Shown piece after piece: positions 23,324-32,229 of a stretch of 64,000 nt of DNA. Both the position numbers and the translations under genes were made by a program. Each line of letters opens with the position of its first letter. Within the stretch, counting starts at the first letter, position 1. Source of the stretch: Pseudomonadota bacterium (lineage in GTDB: Bacteria; Pseudomonadota; Alphaproteobacteria; Sphingomonadales; Sphingomonadaceae); the NCBI GenBank assembly GCA_023458055.1, contig JAEXAW010000006.1, positions 186,001 to 250,000 of the forward strand. Reading direction: 5' to 3'. A model generated the notes under the pieces. It saw nothing but the letters and a program-made list of their open reading frames with translations. It was not told where the DNA came from and ran no database searches.

Positions 23324-25129
23324 GTGGCGGAGGTTCGCAATTATCCGGCGATAGCGCGGCAATATGCCAGCGATATCGTCAAAGGCAAAATTCCGGCTTG
23401 CAAGTCGATCAGGCTGCAATGCGCCCGGTTTCTCGCCGAACTGAAGGTCCAGAAGCGCAAGGAGTTCCCGTTTCGCTTCGATGATGACAAAGCGGCGCGG
23501 ATCTGCCGCTTCATCGAGAAGCTGCCGCATTCCAAGGGCAAATGGGCGCGAAAGAAGGAGACGCTAAGGCTCGAACCGTGGCAGGTATGGATCCTCTGCG
23601 CGGCTTATGGCTGGCTCTACAAGGCGGGTGATCGGGCTGGAACGAGGCGATATCGCGTCCTCTTCGTCATCGTGCCGCGAAAGAACGGCAAATCGGCGCT
23701 ATCCGCCGGTGTCGGGCTTTATATGTTCTGTGCCGACGGCGAGTTCGGCGCCGAGGTTTATTCGGGTGCGACCAACGAAAAGCAGGCGTGGGAGGTTTTC
23801 AAACCGGCGCAGCTTATGGCGATGCGGACACCGGCGCTGATCAACCGGTTCGGCATCGAGATCAACGCGAAATCGCTGGTCCGGATTGACGATAACAGCA
23901 AGTTCGAAACGATCATCGGGGATCCGGGTGACGGGCAATCGCCCAGTTGCTCAATCCATGACGAATATCACGAGCATGCCGACGATGGTCAGGTCGACAC
24001 CATGCAAACCGGCATGGGTGCGCGCGACCAGCCCATGCAGGTGCTTATCACAACGGCCGGAGATAATCTGGCCGGACCCTGTTACGCCAGAATTCAGGAG
24101 GAACGGGACAAGCTGGCGGGGACTGCAGCCGGTCGCGATGAAACGCTCGAGCAGCTGCTCGGCTTGCCGCCCGGACCGCCGCTGACGGACGAGACATTTT
24201 TCGTCGAATATACAATCGACGAGGAAGATGATTGGACCAGCGAAGAGGCGCTGCGCAAGGCCAATCCCAATTTTGGTATATCGGTCGAAGCCGATTTTCT
24301 TCGGTCGAGGATCCGCGATGCTGTCAGCACCCCGCGCAAAGCGGGCGTCATCAAGACAAAGCATCTCAATCTCTGGGTTGCGGCGAAATCGGCTTATTTC
24401 GACATCGAGGCTTGGCGGCGGTGTCGCGATCCGGACATGCCGACGCTGCCGACTGCCGCGCTGGACTGGGCTAAACTGGAGGGACGTCGGTGCATTGCGG
24501 GGCTCGACCTCGCATCGAAGGTGGATATCGCTGCGCTTGAGCTGCTGTTTCCGCCTCTGGGGCCGAAAGCAACGAAGGAAGATCCTTATTACCGGATCGG
24601 CTTCAGTTTCGTGCCCGACGAAACGGTGCAGAAGGTTCCGGCCTATCTGACCTGGCACAGTGGCCAACATCTCGACGTCACTGACGGCGAGATCATTGAT
24701 TATGACAATATTGTCGAGATGCTGCGGGAAGTGCGCGGGCGATTCCAGCTGGAGCAAATCGCTTACGACCCGCATCAGGCAACCTATCTGGTGACCAGTC
24801 TGATGAAGGATGGTTTTCCGGCGATCGAGTACCGCCAAGTTGTGTTGAACATGAGCGAGCCGATGAAAGAGCTCGATGCGCTTACCCGCGCTGGCACGAT
24901 CGCGCACGGCGGATGTCCCGTAATGGAATGGCAGATGAACAATGTCGTCTCCCAAACCGACAAGAAAGACAATGTGTACCCGAACAAGCCACGGGTCGAA
25001 GCCAAGATCGACAACCCCGTGGCGTTGATCATGGCGCTGGGCGTGGCGATGGCGGGTGAAGAAGAGGCCCCGCCCAAATCGCCCTGGGACGATCCCAATT
25101 TCTCTATGACCGGAGCAGCTGCTGCATGA
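23324..25129 (+). CDS. Terminase large subunit
   Basis: A 601-aa DNA-packaging motor. ATPase Walker A PRKNGKSA (K123), Walker B SIHDEYH (D213, E214) and the C-terminal nuclease region with GLDLASKVD and later acidic residues are visible, matching HK97-type large terminases. Starts at GTG. It overlaps the portal gene by 4 bp. Confidence 0.95.
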   Translation: MAEVRNYPAIARQYASDIVKGKIPACKSIRLQCARFLAELKVQKRKEFPFRFDDDKAARICRFIEKLPHSKGKWARKKETLRLEPWQVWILCAAYGWLYKAGDRAGTRRYRVLFVIVPRKNGKSALSAGVGLYMFCADGEFGAEVYSGATNEKQAWEVFKPAQLMAMRTPALINRFGIEINAKSLVRIDDNSKFETIIGDPGDGQSPSCSIHDEYHEHADDGQVDTMQTGMGARDQPMQVLITTAGDNLAGPCYARIQEERDKLAGTAAGRDETLEQLLGLPPGPPLTDETFFVEYTIDEEDDWTSEEALRKANPNFGISVEADFLRSRIRDAVSTPRKAGVIKTKHLNLWVAAKSAYFDIEAWRRCRDPDMPTLPTAALDWAKLEGRRCIAGLDLASKVDIAALELLFPPLGPKATKEDPYYRIGFSFVPDETVQKVPAYLTWHSGQHLDVTDGEIIDYDNIVEMLREVRGRFQLEQIAYDPHQATYLVTSLMKDGFPAIEYRQVVLNMSEPMKELDALTRAGTIAHGGCPVMEWQMNNVVSQTDKKDNVYPNKPRVEAKIDNPVALIMALGVAMAGEEEAPPKSPWDDPNFSMTGAAAA

Positions 25130-26406
25130 GGCCAGAAGATTATATGAGCCCGGAACGGCGCGCTGCGCTGGCGGTGCTCAAGGGCGAGAAGCGTGCAACG
25201 CCCGACAGCCCGCAATGGTCAATGAGCGCCAATCCGGAAGAATTGTGGGCGCTGCTGGGCGTGCTCGATGGGCAGGGCAAGCTCCCGCCGGTGTCGATCG
25301 AGACCGCGCTTGAGGTTCCCGCCGTGCTCGGCACCGTCAATTTTATGTCGGCGACGCTGGCCAGTTTACCGCTCCATGCCTATCGCGGCGAGGGTGACAA
25401 ACTGGACAATGACCTAGCGATGTTGCTCAATGAAGCGCCCAACGAGGAATGGTCGAGCTTCGACTGGCGAAAATATATGTGGCAGCAGGTGTTCACTGGC
25501 GGCCGTGGCATGACATGGATCGAGCGCGCAGGGGCAAAGCCGGTTGCGCTTTGGCCGATGGATCCAGATGAAACGACCGTCATCCGCCGCAATGGCCGCA
25601 GGTTTTACAAGTTTGACGGTCGCGAATATCCTGCCCAGGACGTAATCGACATCACCTTTATGCTGAAGCGGAATCAGGTTGGCGCGTACAGCCCGATCCA
25701 TAAGGGTCGTAAAGCGATTGCGCTGGCCATTGCAATGTCGGACTATGCCGGCGAGCTTTTTGCCGGAGGGGGCGTTCCCCCACTCGCGCTGGAAGGCCCG
25801 CTGCCTGAAGGTCCCGATGGCTTCAAACGTGCGGCGGCAGATATTCAACGCTCAATCGAAAATGCAAGGGCTGCTGGACGCGCATTCTTCGGGATGCCGC
25901 CGGGTCACTCGCTTAAGCCGCTCGGGTTTGAACCTCAAAAGGGGCAGATGATCGAAGGGCGGCTGTTCGCCATTCAGGAAATCGCGCGGATATGGAACTT
26001 GCCGCCGGTTTTCGTCGGAGATCTGTCTCACGGCACGTTCGCTAATACCGAGCAGCAGGATCTGCAGCTGGTCAAACATAATATCGGACAGCGCGCCAAG
26101 CAGTTCGAGGATGAGCTCAACCTCAAGCTGTTCGGCCAGCGCCGCCGGTCGCGGAAGATCAAGCATAATATGGACGGGTTGCTGCGCGGCGATTTCAAGA
26201 CGCGCATGGATTCGCTCGCGCGGGGTGTGCAGACCGCGCTCATTACACCGAATGAAGCCCGCGCACTCGAGGAACGTCCGCCGCTCGAGCATGGCGACAA
26301 GCTTTATATTCAGGGTGCGACTGTCCCGCTGGGCGAGCAACCCACCAAGGAATCGAACGCAGCTGCGGCTGCGCAGAATAAGGAACCTGCCAATGCCGAC
26401 GAATGA
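25126..26406 (+). CDS. Portal protein (HK97 family)
   Basis: A 426-aa portal that forms the dodecameric DNA gate at the capsid vertex. Typical features: ETALEVPAVLGTVNFMSATLASLPLHAYR near residue 48, GGRGMTWIERAGAKPVALWPMDPDETTVIR, and ARIWNLPPVFVGDLSHGTFANTEQQDLQLVKHNI. Its end overlaps the protease gene by 14 bp. Confidence 0.95.
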   Translation: MRPEDYMSPERRAALAVLKGEKRATPDSPQWSMSANPEELWALLGVLDGQGKLPPVSIETALEVPAVLGTVNFMSATLASLPLHAYRGEGDKLDNDLAMLLNEAPNEEWSSFDWRKYMWQQVFTGGRGMTWIERAGAKPVALWPMDPDETTVIRRNGRRFYKFDGREYPAQDVIDITFMLKRNQVGAYSPIHKGRKAIALAIAMSDYAGELFAGGGVPPLALEGPLPEGPDGFKRAAADIQRSIENARAAGRAFFGMPPGHSLKPLGFEPQKGQMIEGRLFAIQEIARIWNLPPVFVGDLSHGTFANTEQQDLQLVKHNIGQRAKQFEDELNLKLFGQRRRSRKIKHNMDGLLRGDFKTRMDSLARGVQTALITPNEARALEERPPLEHGDKLYIQGATVPLGEQPTKESNAAAAAQNKEPANADE

Positions 26407-27019
26407 ACGGCCCAATGACGATGCCCGCGAACGCCGCGCCTTGCTCGCCAAGGTCGAGATGCGATCAAAACCCGATGAAAACAATGGCGTCGGGACTGCA
26501 GCGGGATATGCGGTTCTGTTCGACAGTAAGACCGACATCTGCGGTTGCTGGGAAGAGCGGTTCATGCCCGGTGCGTTCACGAAGTCACTAAAAGAACGGG
26601 ATGTGATTGCGATCCACAGCCACGATACGGGTCGCGTCGTGGGCCGGATGCGCGCGGGGACGCTGGAGCTGAAGGAAGACGATAAGGGCCTTTCGTTCGT
26701 CAATCCGCTCCCCGACACGACCGATGGCCGCGATCTGGCGGTCCAAATCGGACGCGGCGATATTGCAGGCATGTCGTTTGGCTTCATTGCGACCCGGCAG
26801 GAGTGGGATGACACCGTAGAACCGCCGTTGCGCACCATTCATGAGGCCGATCTGTACGAGATCACCTATACTGCAATCCCTCAATATGATGAGACCGAGG
26901 TCGGTATGCGCAGCCTCGACGCGGCGCGGCAGGACAAGCGAGATCATAACAAGGCGGGTGCCAGTGCTCGGATCGCCGCTCGCCGTGCCCGCATGGCGCA
27001 GATCGAGCGCAAACTCTGA
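26393..27019 (+). CDS. Prohead protease (HK97 family, U35-like)
   Basis: A 208-aa prohead maturation protease. Recognisable: GTAAGYAVLFDSKTDI, ERFMPGAFTKSL, IAIHSHDTGRVVGRM with the catalytic-type His, and IAGMSFGF with the Ser. It digests the capsid scaffold domain of the next gene. ATG at 26393 is chosen; the longer upstream frame overlaps the portal out of frame and is not protein-like. Confidence 0.9.
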   Translation: MPTNERPNDDARERRALLAKVEMRSKPDENNGVGTAAGYAVLFDSKTDICGCWEERFMPGAFTKSLKERDVIAIHSHDTGRVVGRMRAGTLELKEDDKGLSFVNPLPDTTDGRDLAVQIGRGDIAGMSFGFIATRQEWDDTVEPPLRTIHEADLYEITYTAIPQYDETEVGMRSLDAARQDKRDHNKAGASARIAARRARMAQIERKL

Positions 27020-27066
27020 ATTAACCCGGCCATGCCGGAGGCGGCGAGCTTTTCTCGCCCTCTATC

Positions 27067-27087
27067 GCCCGCTTCGGCGGGCTTTTT
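27067..27087 (+). terminator. Intrinsic terminator between protease and capsid
   Basis: GCCCGC-TTCG-GCGGGC hairpin (27067-27082) with a UUCG tetraloop followed by TTTTT. The capsid ribosome site and ATG come 20 bp later, and no promoter fits in between. Late transcription must therefore read through it. Confidence 0.8.
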
Positions 27088-27106
27088 CATGCCCAGGAGA
27101 CATAGA

Positions 27107-28396
27107 ATGGCTACTTTGACCGAACTGTACGAAAAGCGCGGCAAGCTCGTGACCGATGCGCGCGCCGCGACCGACGAAATCACCAAAAACACCGATGACA
27201 GCCGCGTTGCCGAGCTCGAAGCGCGTTCCGACAAATATTTTGCTGAGCTTGATCAGCTGGACAAGGAAATCGCGCGTGAAGAGCGCATGGCTGCGGCTGA
27301 AAAGGCGGAAGAAGAACGCCGGGCGAAGCAGCGCCCAACCGGCAAGGACGTCGAAGAACGCGCCAACGGCGGTGACTACGAAGACGATGCAAAATCGGAA
27401 GATCAGGTGCAGACCGAATACCGCGATGCATTTACTGCGCTAATGCGTAACGGCTTCGAACTCGACGGCCTGTCGAGCGAACAGCGTACACTATTGCGCA
27501 AGGGTCATCAGGAACTTCGCGTGCAGACGGCAGGTGCCAATGCTGCCGGCGGTTATACCGTGCCGCGCGAAATGGCCAAGCAGATCGTTCAGTCGATGAA
27601 AGATTGGGGCCCGATGTATGACCCCGACATCGTGACCGAAATTATGACGAGTTCGGGTAACCCGTTCGACGTCCCCACCAATGATGACACTGGCAACACC
27701 TCGACCGGCGCGCATACGGAAGGCAACGAACCGGCTGATAATAACAGCGGCGATGTCGTTTTCGGTCAAACGAACCTCAGCGCCTATGTGGACATCACTC
27801 CGTGGGTGAAGGTCAGCTTCGAGCTGATGCAGGACAGCGCGTTCAACCTTGAAGCGTTCATTTCGGGGCTGCTCGGCGAACGTCTTGGCCGTCGCGCCAA
27901 CAGCAAGCTCACTGTCGGCACCGGCGTTAGCCAGGCCAATGGCATCGTTACCGCTTCGGCACTCGGCAAGACCACCGCGATTGGAACCGCGTTGACCGGC
28001 GATGAGCTTATCGATCTTCAGCATTCGGTTAATGCGGCGTATCGCCGGTCGCCGAAATGTCGCTGGATGTTCGCTGACACCATTCTGGCTGCAGTGCGAA
28101 AGCTCAAGGATGGGCAAGGTAATTATCTGTGGCAGATGGGTGATGTACGCGTCGGCGCTCCCGATCTCATCCTCGGCAAGCCGTACAGCGTCAATGACGA
28201 CGTTCCGGCTATTGCCACCGGCAACCGCGCCGTTCTGTTTGGCGACTTCAGCCGCTATTGGGTGCGCAAGGTTGGCAACCCGCTGATCGGCAAGGCGCAG
28301 GAAAAGTTCTGGCCGAATGTCGGCCTTGCCGGTCTCGTCCGTTACGACGGTGAACTGGTCGATAGCGCGGCCATCAAACATCTTCGCATGGCATAA
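27107..28396 (+). CDS. Major capsid protein (HK97 fold)
   Basis: A 429-aa HK97-type capsid subunit. The first ~110 residues form the coiled-coil delta (scaffold) domain, rich in Glu/Ala/Lys, normally removed by the protease. Then follow the N-arm and the core with GGYTVPREMAKQIVQSMKD, DVPTNDDTGNTSTG, and LLGERLGRRANSKLTVGTG. AGGAGA lies 9 nt before the ATG. Flanked on both sides by intrinsic terminators. Confidence 0.95.
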   Translation: MATLTELYEKRGKLVTDARAATDEITKNTDDSRVAELEARSDKYFAELDQLDKEIAREERMAAAEKAEEERRAKQRPTGKDVEERANGGDYEDDAKSEDQVQTEYRDAFTALMRNGFELDGLSSEQRTLLRKGHQELRVQTAGANAAGGYTVPREMAKQIVQSMKDWGPMYDPDIVTEIMTSSGNPFDVPTNDDTGNTSTGAHTEGNEPADNNSGDVVFGQTNLSAYVDITPWVKVSFELMQDSAFNLEAFISGLLGERLGRRANSKLTVGTGVSQANGIVTASALGKTTAIGTALTGDELIDLQHSVNAAYRRSPKCRWMFADTILAAVRKLKDGQGNYLWQMGDVRVGAPDLILGKPYSVNDDVPAIATGNRAVLFGDFSRYWVRKVGNPLIGKAQEKFWPNVGLAGLVRYDGELVDSAAIKHLRMA

Positions 28397-28411
28397 TCGA
28401 ACAATTGAAGC

Positions 28412-28441
28412 GGGCGGGAGCAATGTCTCCCGCCCCTTTTT
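28412..28441 (+). terminator. Intrinsic terminator after major capsid gene
   Basis: GGGCGGGAG/CTCCCGCCC, a perfect 9-bp stem with loop CAATGT, then CTTTTT. Strong classical terminator. With the one at 27067 it brackets the capsid gene. Confidence 0.88.
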
Positions 28442-28499
28442 CCTGATGCCCGTCCGCAGCGGGGATCCGGAAAGAGATTCAACCTTCAGGAGATTATCC

Positions 28500-28793
28500 A
28501 TGAGTGAAGATATCAAGATCACGATGGCTACCAGCTTCAGCGGCGTCGAGAATTATGTGAAGGGCGAGACCCATCCATTCTCGCCAGACGATGCGGTGCG
28601 TCTCGTGCGCGCCAAGTTCGGTTCGGTCCACCCCGACAGCGTTGAGGATTTCGCGCAAGCGGAAGCCGAATTCGATGCGGCGTTGGCTGCAGATATCGTC
28701 TCGGAAGAAACGGGCGACGAAGAGCCTGCCAAGGTCGAAGAGCCTGCCAAGGTCGCCAGCGCGAAAGCGCAGACCGGTAAGGCTGGCAAGTAA
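28500..28793 (+). CDS. Hypothetical small head protein
   Basis: 97 aa, acidic. An 18-nt sequence repeats in tandem near the end, giving EEPAKVEEPAKV. Located between capsid and head-tail connector. AGGAG precedes the ATG. Unknown function; possibly a head decoration or assembly factor from position only. Confidence 0.55.
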   Translation: MSEDIKITMATSFSGVENYVKGETHPFSPDDAVRLVRAKFGSVHPDSVEDFAQAEAEFDAALAADIVSEETGDEEPAKVEEPAKVASAKAQTGKAGK

Positions 28794-28801
28794 AATCCAC
28801 C

Positions 28802-29374
28802 ATGGCCTGGCTTCAGCCCGAGATTGTCACTCCCACGAGCGCCGCATGGTGTTCACGGGAGGCGGCCGAGATCTATCTGCGCACCGACAGCGATGATGAC
28901 GAAGCGCCATTGCTTGACGGAATGATCGAGGCTGCGGGTGCGCAGGTCGAGGCGATCACTGGTTTGCGGCTGATGCCACAAACCGTCGAACTGAAGGCTT
29001 CCTCCTTTGCCGATCTGGCGCGCTTGCCAATCGGGCCGGTGCGCTCGGTGACTTCGGTCGAATATCGGTCGCAGGACGGTCAAGTGCTGCCGTTTGATAG
29101 TGCCGCCTGGCGTAAAACGGGCGGCAGCATGGAGGCGGGCGTAGCGGTGATGGCTGGCAATAGCTGGCCGTCGGTCGAACCGCGCGAGGATGCGATCATA
29201 GTGACGGTCGAGGTCGGCTATGAAAGCGCCGATGCGATTCCGGCACCGGTGCGTCAGGCGTGTTTCCTGCTGCTGGGCGACTTCTACCTGCATCGCGAGG
29301 ACAGCGGCAAACCGCTCAGCGCGATTCCGAATGGTGTGATGGCGCTGCTCTGCAATTATCGCCGGTTCAGCTGA
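28802..29374 (+). CDS. Head-tail connector protein (gp6-like)
   Basis: A 190-aa adaptor: YLRTDSDDDEAPLLDGMIEAAGAQVEAITGLRLMPQTVELK then VRSVTSVEYRSQDG and VRQACFLLLGDFYLHRED, matching HK97 gp6-like connectors that attach below the portal. Stop overlaps the next start. Confidence 0.85.
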   Translation: MAWLQPEIVTPTSAAWCSREAAEIYLRTDSDDDEAPLLDGMIEAAGAQVEAITGLRLMPQTVELKASSFADLARLPIGPVRSVTSVEYRSQDGQVLPFDSAAWRKTGGSMEAGVAVMAGNSWPSVEPREDAIIVTVEVGYESADAIPAPVRQACFLLLGDFYLHREDSGKPLSAIPNGVMALLCNYRRFS

Positions 29375-29718
29375 TGCTGCGCGCAGGCGAACTTAACCGG
29401 CGCATCACGATCCGGCGGGCTGCACCAGTGCGCAATGCCAAGGGCGGCTATGACCAGACATGGAGCACCATTGCGCGGCCCTGGGCGAAGATTGATGGGC
29501 TGGACGGACGCGAAGCGATGATGGCGACGGCGCTGCAAGGGATTTCGAGCTACCGGATCACGATCCGGTACCGCGACCCGGCGTCGATCAAGGAAAGTGA
29601 CCAGCTGCTGCTCCCGGGCGGGGTGAGCGCCAATGTGAAGTCGGTTGCAGATCCGGACGGGCGGCAGGAGCGGCTGACAATCCTTGCTGATACAACGTCG
29701 GTGCAGCGGGAGCTTTGA
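29374..29718 (+). CDS. Head-tail joining (head closure) protein
   Basis: A 114-aa protein: LRAGELNRRITIRRAAPVRNAKGGYDQTWSTIARPWAKIDGLDGREAMMATALQGISSYRITIRYRDP. This is the pattern of phage head-tail adaptors that close the connector pore after packaging. Confidence 0.85.
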   Translation: MLRAGELNRRITIRRAAPVRNAKGGYDQTWSTIARPWAKIDGLDGREAMMATALQGISSYRITIRYRDPASIKESDQLLLPGGVSANVKSVADPDGRQERLTILADTTSVQREL

Positions 29719-29719
29719 G

Positions 29720-30256
29720 ATGGCCAAGAGTGGATGGTCCGAAGGGTTGACCGCGGCCTATGCGTTCTTCGCATCATTGCCAAAGGCGGCTCAAGATGAA
29801 GCGAAGCAGGGGATCGCAGAGCTTAGCGTCGAAGCCCTGATCCTGCAGCGCGCCGCCGCTCCCTATCGGTCTGGAAACCTAAAAAATGCGCTGTCGATCA
29901 AAGAGGCCACGACCATGCTGCGTGCCCGAGTTGGCTATCCTGAAATGCGCGGCAAGAAGTCGAAGACGTTTTACGCAATCTGGATGGAATATGGCCGCCG
30001 GGCGCAGACGGTTTGGGTGCGTCGCCTCAATCGCGGCGCGCGCAAGGACTGGAAGGCGCGGATCGCTGGCGGCAGGGCAAGCAGCAGGGCCAAACCGAAC
30101 GACCTTCTCAACAAGGGCGGGGCGTTCCCGATGAAGGTGACGGCGCTCCCCGCACGCCCGTTTGTCCATCAGGAAAGCCAACTGGAAAGCGCGATGCGGG
30201 CGTTCGAGCAACGCTTCTGGGATGAAGCGCTGCGTCGCGCGGAAGGGGCAGCATGA
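29720..30256 (+). CDS. Tail completion / neck protein (HK97 gp10-like)
   Basis: A 178-aa protein at the usual position of the neck protein joining head and tail. It has AAPYRSGNLKNALSIKEATTMLRARVGYP and a later ALPARPFVHQESQLESAMRAFEQRF, typical of HK97 gp10-like proteins (RTGxLRxSI..., PARPFLxPAL). Overlaps the next gene by 4 bp. Confidence 0.75.
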   Translation: MAKSGWSEGLTAAYAFFASLPKAAQDEAKQGIAELSVEALILQRAAAPYRSGNLKNALSIKEATTMLRARVGYPEMRGKKSKTFYAIWMEYGRRAQTVWVRRLNRGARKDWKARIAGGRASSRAKPNDLLNKGGAFPMKVTALPARPFVHQESQLESAMRAFEQRFWDEALRRAEGAA

Positions 30257-30678
30257 GCGATATCAACCTCATTGAGGCGGCGCAGGATGCGCTGTTCGCA
30301 GCGCTCGTCCCGCTCGAGCAGGATGCCACGCTGACGGCGCTGCTCGGAACGCCGGTGCAGGTTTTCCAGCATGTGCCAGAAAACGCGCAGCCGCCGATGA
30401 TCGTGCTCGGCCACATCGCGAGCAAGCCCACGGGCAGCAAATATGACGAGACCGAGCATGTCTCGGCCGAGGTGCAATATGTGTTCCGCGGTGCCGAGCG
30501 GGCCAAGCTGCTTGCCATGATGAAGGCTGGCCGCTTGCTGATCACCGCAGGCCTCACCGCTGCCGGCGTCGCGTTCGAAACGCCCGAGTGGATGGGAGAC
30601 GAGGCCGGAGACGCGATTGCGGACGGCGTCACCTATGTCGGCATAAACAATTTCGAATTTCACGCCGAACCGGAATGA
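30253..30678 (+). CDS. Tail terminator-like protein (DUF3168)
   Basis: A 141-aa protein: AAQDALFAALVPLEQDATLTALLGTPVQVFQHVPENAQPPMIVLGHI... matches DUF3168, which acts as tail terminator in GTA/HK97-like tails. Precedes the tail tube gene. Confidence 0.8.
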   Translation: MSDINLIEAAQDALFAALVPLEQDATLTALLGTPVQVFQHVPENAQPPMIVLGHIASKPTGSKYDETEHVSAEVQYVFRGAERAKLLAMMKAGRLLITAGLTAAGVAFETPEWMGDEAGDAIADGVTYVGINNFEFHAEPE

Positions 30679-30716
30679 TCCGGATCGGACCAATTTTACC
30701 ATAAAGGAGAAGTGCA

Positions 30717-31142
30717 ATGGCTACGCGCTACGGCAAGGACTATCGGCTAAAGATCAAAACGGGCGCTGCGACGTTTATTTTGATCGGTGGCGAGCAACAG
30801 CTCACCCGCAAGGGCAGCTCGCGCGAAATCGACACGTCGTCGAAGGATGACGGTCTTTATGAAACCTCGGGTCAGGGGCAGAAGAAGATCACGCTGTCGG
30901 TCTCGGGCAAGGTCAAGCTGCCGGATGAAGGCCTTGAAGCGGTTTATGAAGCCCAGAAGAGCGCCGTTCCGGAAGGCGAATTCCAGATCGTCCATGTGCT
31001 GACGGGCGCCGTCGTGTTCCAGGCACCGATGTCTATCGGTAACTGGAGCGACAGCTTCAATAATAATGAAGCCGTGCCCTACAGCTTCGACCTCAATCTG
31101 ACGGCCGCGCCGACGATTGACGATATCGCCGCGACCATCTGA
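30717..31142 (+). CDS. Major tail tube protein
   Basis: A 141-aa tube subunit. Signature: GKDYRLKIKTGAATFILIGGEQQLTRKGSSREIDTSSKDDGLYET and VSGKVKLPDEGLEAVYEAQKS, resembling TP901-1-type major tail proteins. AAGGAG lies before the ATG. Position before chaperones and tape measure agrees. Confidence 0.85.
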   Translation: MATRYGKDYRLKIKTGAATFILIGGEQQLTRKGSSREIDTSSKDDGLYETSGQGQKKITLSVSGKVKLPDEGLEAVYEAQKSAVPEGEFQIVHVLTGAVVFQAPMSIGNWSDSFNNNEAVPYSFDLNLTAAPTIDDIAATI

Positions 31143-31588
31143 TGATCGAGCCGAAACCCCGCCGGACCAAAGCGCGTAAGTCGCGCAGCGGTCCGGCCGC
31201 CAATGCCGAGCGCGGCGAGCATAGCCTCCCGCTCGGCAGCAAGGCCTATCGCCTGCGCCCCGCGTTCCAAGCGAGCGTGGCGATAGAGGATGAAACCGGC
31301 CTTTCGCTGATCGAGCTGTTCCGCAAGGCCAATCATTGTTCGCTAAGCTATGCCGAAATGGGCATCATCGTCGCCGAATATGCGCGCGCCGGTGCGGCCG
31401 AGGACGACAAGATGACGCGCGCGGTCTCGGCCGAGCGCATGGCCGAGCTTATTTACGAGGAAGGCACGGCGCGCGTGATCGCGACCATCGTGCTTTTGCT
31501 CGGTGACGCGATCAGCGGCGGGCGCACATCGTCGGGGGAAGCGAAGGCGGTGACGGCACCGGAGACGGAGACCGGCACCGCCACATGA
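31142..31588 (+). CDS. Tail assembly protein (GTA gp10-like)
   Basis: A 148-aa protein: LPLGSKAYRLRPAFQASVAIEDETGLSLIELFRKANHCSLSYAEMGIIVAEYARAG, matching the GTA gp10 family of tail assembly proteins. It corresponds to the first of two tail-assembly chaperones usually encoded before the tape measure. Its stop overlaps the start of the next short frame. Confidence 0.75.
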   Translation: MIEPKPRRTKARKSRSGPAANAERGEHSLPLGSKAYRLRPAFQASVAIEDETGLSLIELFRKANHCSLSYAEMGIIVAEYARAGAAEDDKMTRAVSAERMAELIYEEGTARVIATIVLLLGDAISGGRTSSGEAKAVTAPETETGTAT

Positions 31589-31710
31589 TGGGCATTATGA
31601 TGGATGCCTTTGGCTGGTCGGCTGATGAATATTGGCAGGCTACGCCGCATGAAGCCTGGGCAATGATCGAGGCGCGCGAACGCGCCAACGAGCAATTGCG
31701 GGAGGGTTAA
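31585..31710 (+). CDS. Small tail assembly chaperone
   Basis: 41 aa: MMGIMMDAFGWSADEYWQATPHEAWAMIEARERANEQLREG. The FGWSADEYWQATPHEA core resembles the Phage_TAC family. It lies in the -1 frame relative to the upstream gene and overlaps its stop by 4 bp. So it is made by re-initiation at ATGA or, as in lambda G/GT, by frameshifting. Its stop overlaps the convergent cassette gene. Confidence 0.65.
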   Translation: MMGIMMDAFGWSADEYWQATPHEAWAMIEARERANEQLREG

Positions 31711-32177
31711 CGGCCGTTCGCCAGGACGAAGGCCAGAAAGTTTATAATCTCGGTGAGATTACAGGCTGCCAAGGCGCGAAATTCGCCATCGCCACCATAT
31801 TCGGCGTCGATATCGGTGCCGTGCCGCTCGGCGAGCATACGGACACATTCATCGGCTTCCCATGCGGCGTCCACGATGCGGCGCCACAAGGGTTCGTTGA
31901 TCTCACCCGCGAGCGAGAAGCGCAGCTCGTTGAGCGGATTTGCGACGGTTGCGCTGATCATGTCGTGCATAAGGGTGAGCGAGGCGCGGGAGAATTGCTC
32001 CTGGAGCACTTCACAGCGGCGCAGGATGAAGGTCAATTCTTCGCGTTCGATCCACGTCAGCGGGCGGGTGTTGAAATTTACGTCAACGACCGGCGCGGGC
32101 GGGTTTGCGAAAAAGGCGGAATTGAAGATAGCGGCAACGCGGCCGGTAATGCTAAGGGCGTGAACAGCTTGAGCCAT
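31707..32177 (-). CDS. Unknown cassette protein on the antisense strand
   Basis: A 156-aa acidic soluble protein (MAQAVHALSITGRVAAIFNSAFFANPPAPVVDVNFNTRPLTWIEREELTFILRRCEVLQEQFSRASL...). No family recognised. It is the only minus-strand gene in the rightward late region. A strong ribosome site GGAGGT lies 7 nt before the ATG. It is divergent from the RHH regulator gene, so the two probably form a small independent unit. Possible lysogen-expressed fitness or defence gene; function unknown. Confidence 0.65.
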   Translation of the reverse strand: MAQAVHALSITGRVAAIFNSAFFANPPAPVVDVNFNTRPLTWIEREELTFILRRCEVLQEQFSRASLTLMHDMISATVANPLNELRFSLAGEINEPLWRRIVDAAWEADECVRMLAERHGTDIDAEYGGDGEFRALAACNLTEIINFLAFVLANGR

Positions 32178-32229
32178 GGACTTAACCTCCGTGGTTTGAG
32201 TTAGGGTGACTTGGGAGGTACGAACTCCC

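Noticed and set aside
23951..24955. 334-codon minus-strand frame inside terL
   Set aside because: Shadow of the large terminase, which carries Walker motifs.
26111..26392. N-terminal extension of the prohead protease frame
   Set aside because: Lies inside the portal gene in another frame with Ser/Arg-rich composition; ATG at 26393 gives the normal protease length.
31560..31590. Programmed -1 frameshift site at the tail chaperone overlap
   Set aside because: No X XXY YYZ heptamer with good pairing and no clear downstream stem; kept only as a possibility in a finding.
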